Assembly: GCA_945883885.1 (NCBI GenBank)
Contig: CAMCYM010000073.1
Coordinates: 1-7,866 of the forward strand
Source: Chryseobacterium gleum
GTDB lineage: Bacteria; Bacteroidota; Bacteroidia; Flavobacteriales_D; Sanyastnellaceae
Length of the DNA: 7,866 nucleotides
Direction: 5' to 3'
Below the pieces are notes generated by a model. It saw only the letters and a program-made list of their open reading frames with translations. It was not told the origin of the DNA and did not search any database. Positions 6,093 to 7,866 of the stretch are shown in pieces. Both the position numbers and the translations under genes were made by a program. Position 1 is the stretch's first letter, and each line of letters opens with the position of its first letter.

Positions 6093-7217
6093 ATGCGCGC
6101 TCCCCGCTTCTCCCTGTGCCTCCTCGGCCTGATTTTCGGCAGCCTTGCCGTGCCCACAGCGGCAGGGGCGCAACCCCGGACGGTCCCCGCGTCGGCCGAG
6201 GTGCCGGCGGCGCTGAAGGCGCTTTGGCCCCCGGGGCAGCCGGGGGTCGATTACAACCTGACGGACGCGAAAGGCCTGCGCACCGGCACCTGGATGCGGG
6301 TCTACCCGACCGGAGCCCTCTACTACACCGGCAGTTTTCGCGCGGGCAAGCCCCTCGGTACGTTCACCTTCTACTACGAATCCGGCGAGCGCATGTCGGT
6401 CATCGTGCACGATGCCACCGGAGACGGCATGCAAGCCACCCACTACCGCAAGGACGGCACGGTGCGCGCCGAGGGCCGCTACCTGCCTTCCGGCAAGCTG
6501 AACGAAGAAGGCGAGCCAGCGCGCGAAAAGGACGGACTGTGGAAGTACTACGACGAGCGCGGTACGCTGCGGCTCGAGGAGGGCTACCGGCTCGGGGTGC
6601 TGCACGGACCCACCCGGCTGCTGGATGCCGCGGGCAAGGTCCTCGAGACGGGCGGCTGGCTCGACGGGGAGCGCGACGGGATGTGGACGCGCTTCGATGC
6701 CCAAGGGCAGGTGCTGTCGGAGATTTCGTACGCGATGGGCCTGTTCGATGGGCCGCACCGCACGTTCGCTGCCCCGGGCAAGCCGGAGCGGGAAGGGCAG
6801 TACGTGGAGGGGGAGCCGCACGGGATTTGGAAACTGTACGAACCGAACGGCAACTTGCGCACGATCCAAAAATTCGAAGCCGGCACCCTCGTGCAAGAAC
6901 AACGCCACAACGGGACCTTCGAAGACTTCTACCCCAGCGGCTTGCCGAAGTCGGTCATCACCTACAAACTCAGCAAACCGGAAGGTCCCTTCCGCGAGTG
7001 GCACGAGGTGGGCACGTTCGAGCTGGTAGAGTCCACCGACCCGGAAACGGGCGAACCGGACATGCGGAAAACGCCGGTCGGCGTGCAGGTCAAGCGCGAA
7101 GGCGCCTACCTCGACGGGCAGTTGCACGGCAAGGTGACATACTACACAGAACGCGGCGCGGTCGAGAAGGTGGAGACGTGGGAGCGCGGGGTGCTGAAAT
7201 CCTCGGGGGGGCGATGA
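6093..7217 (+). CDS. Exported MORN-repeat (YwqK-like) protein
   Basis: A 374-residue protein built from MORN-type repeats. Database entries often name this kind of protein 'toxin-antitoxin system YwqK family antitoxin', a transferred name that should not be read as function. Residues 1-26 are a signal peptide (hydrophobic core FSLCLLGLIFGSLAV, likely cut after AGA before Gln27); there is no lipobox Cys and no T9SS tail, so periplasmic or outer-membrane-associated location is most likely. About ten to twelve repeats of about 22-25 residues follow the pattern G-x-W-x-x-Y-x-x-x-G-x-(4)-G-x-Y-x-x-G-x-x-x-G, clear at 61-89, 89-112, 146-172, 173-196, 197-220, 221-244, 245-267 and 333-369. A less regular stretch lies at 299-332. 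The reading frame stays open far upstream, antisense through mdh, but the ATG at 6093 is the only start that gives a signal peptide. Its stop overlaps the S8 protease ATG (ATGA), and a run of seven G lies at 7205-7211. Confidence 0.88.
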   Translation: MRAPRFSLCLLGLIFGSLAVPTAAGAQPRTVPASAEVPAALKALWPPGQPGVDYNLTDAKGLRTGTWMRVYPTGALYYTGSFRAGKPLGTFTFYYESGERMSVIVHDATGDGMQATHYRKDGTVRAEGRYLPSGKLNEEGEPAREKDGLWKYYDERGTLRLEEGYRLGVLHGPTRLLDAAGKVLETGGWLDGERDGMWTRFDAQGQVLSEISYAMGLFDGPHRTFAAPGKPEREGQYVEGEPHGIWKLYEPNGNLRTIQKFEAGTLVQEQRHNGTFEDFYPSGLPKSVITYKLSKPEGPFREWHEVGTFELVESTDPETGEPDMRKTPVGVQVKREGAYLDGQLHGKVTYYTERGAVEKVETWERGVLKSSGGR

Positions 7218-7866
7218 GGCGGTGGGGGGTGCTGGGTGCCGCCTGTTTCGTGGGGGGTGCGGTGTGGGGGCAGTCGGCGCCGTTGACGTTTTGGGTGGGC
7301 TTCGGGGCGAAGTCGTGGGGAGCGGACTATCCGTATGCCCTGGAGCGGCCCGGGGAATTTCTGTCGGACCGCGCGCTGGCGCGAAGGGCGGCGGACGGCA
7401 TCGCCGTGGACTCGCTGGATTTGCCGGTGGCGCCGGCGCTGCTCGATGCGCTGGAGGACCTGCCGGGCGTGCGGGTGCTGCATGCCTCGAAGTGGCTCAA
7501 CGCGGCTTCGGTCGCTGTGGAGGACAGCACGTTCGACCCGGCGGTGCTGGAGGCCGTCGAGGGGGTGGTGGAGGTGCGGCGGATGGCGCCGGGGAATTGG
7601 GAGGGGCGGCTGCCCGATGCGGAGGCGCCAGCCGCGCGAGGTGGGGCGGTGTTGCCGCCCGATACGGGGCGGTACGGGGCCGGATGGGCGCCCCTGGTGC
7701 AGTTGAATGGGGCACCGCTCCATGCGCACGGGTACCGGGGGGAAGGGGTTCTGGTGGCGGTGCTCGATGCCGGATTTGAGCGGGTCGACCTGCTGCCGTG
7801 CTTCGGTCCGGCACGTGCGGCGGGCCGCATCGTCGAGGGGTGGGACGTCGCCGGGTCGCAAGCGGG
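7214..7866 (+). CDS. Subtilisin-like S8 family serine protease, N-terminal part (cut by the window edge)
   Basis: 217 codons are visible and the frame is still open at the right edge. Residues 1-19 form a signal peptide (RRW, then VLGAACFVGGAVWG, likely cut before Gln20). The segment FLSDRALARRAADGIAVDSLDLPV at about 49-72 and the following VRVLHASKWLNAASV at 87-100 are the propeptide-like N-terminal region I know from Bacteroidota S8 peptidases. Then YGAGWAPLVQLNGAPLHAHGYRGEGVLVAVLDAGF at 154-188 leads into the catalytic domain; Asp185 in VAVLDAGF is the first of the Asp-His-Ser triad. His and Ser would lie beyond the window, so activity cannot be judged. Such proteins usually end in a T9SS sorting domain, which is not visible here. 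The start overlaps the MORN gene stop by 4 bp, pointing to one operon and coupled translation. Codons are strikingly G-ending (GTG, CTG, GCG, GAG), unlike parts of the FG-GAP gene. Confidence 0.9.
   Translation, partial: MRRWGVLGAACFVGGAVWGQSAPLTFWVGFGAKSWGADYPYALERPGEFLSDRALARRAADGIAVDSLDLPVAPALLDALEDLPGVRVLHASKWLNAASVAVEDSTFDPAVLEAVEGVVEVRRMAPGNWEGRLPDAEAPAARGGAVLPPDTGRYGAGWAPLVQLNGAPLHAHGYRGEGVLVAVLDAGFERVDLLPCFGPARAAGRIVEGWDVAGSQA

Noticed and set aside
6093..7217. Toxin-antitoxin system, suggested by the usual database name of YwqK-like MORN proteins
   Set aside because: The protein is large and exported, and its neighbour is a secreted protease. No toxin-like small gene is present.
7222..7779. 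Gly/Arg-rich plus-strand frame, and several minus-strand frames, at the right edge
   Set aside because: They are shadows of the S8 protease gene, which reads cleanly from 7214 in another frame with a signal peptide and the VAVLDAGF motif.
1..7866. Mobile element, prophage, CRISPR array, tRNA or rRNA
   Set aside because: I saw no transposase or integrase, no terminal inverted repeats, no regularly spaced repeats, and no stretch reading as a tRNA or rRNA.

Overview
The window looks like a piece of chromosome from a high-GC (about two thirds G+C by eye) member of the Bacteroidota. Four things point there. Two proteins belong to the type IX secretion (T9SS) world: an FG-GAP protein ending in a typical type A sorting domain, and a subtilase whose N-terminal half is of the Bacteroidota kind. 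Mature secreted proteins appear to begin with Gln after the signal peptide. RsmE carries the GPEGDF form that I associate with this phylum. TAnnTTTG-type -7 promoter boxes lie in front of pckA and mdh, and clear Shine-Dalgarno sites are absent. I cannot name the genus.

Layout, left to right. (1) At 1-49 on the plus strand is the tail of an enoyl-CoA hydratase-like gene, overlapped by 4 bp (ATGA) by a small DUF551-like gene (46-330). (2) On the minus strand is a tight pair, pckA (2653 to 1052) then rsmE (1042 to 332), 9 bp apart with a small hairpin over the junction. rsmE ends tail to tail against the DUF551-like gene with 1 bp between. (3) A divergent intergenic region (2654-2803) holds a probable pckA promoter. 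(4) At 2804-5044 on the plus strand is a secreted FG-GAP/VCBS repeat protein with a T9SS tail. (5) mdh (5993 to 5055, minus) is convergent with it, with 10 bp between. (6) A second divergent region (5994-6092) holds a probable mdh promoter. (7) At 6093-7217 on the plus strand is a secreted MORN-repeat protein, overlapped by 4 bp by a subtilisin-like S8 protease that runs off the right edge (7214 onward). No intergenic stretch exceeds about 150 bp.

Functionally, PEP carboxykinase and malate dehydrogenase meet at oxaloacetate (malate to oxaloacetate to PEP), and both genes are preceded by the same TAGCTTTGT string, so shared expression is plausible. RsmE is ribosome maintenance and probably rides on the pckA transcript. 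The three plus-strand genes from 2804 onward encode envelope or secreted proteins. The MORN/S8 pair is likely co-translated.

Most of the window is ordinary housekeeping and secreted-protein sequence. I see no mobile element, CRISPR array, tRNA, rRNA, defence system or convincing new system. The points most worth checking are the G7 run at the MORN/S8 junction, the pckA/rsmE hairpin, the shared promoter box, and the patchy third-position base use in the FG-GAP gene.
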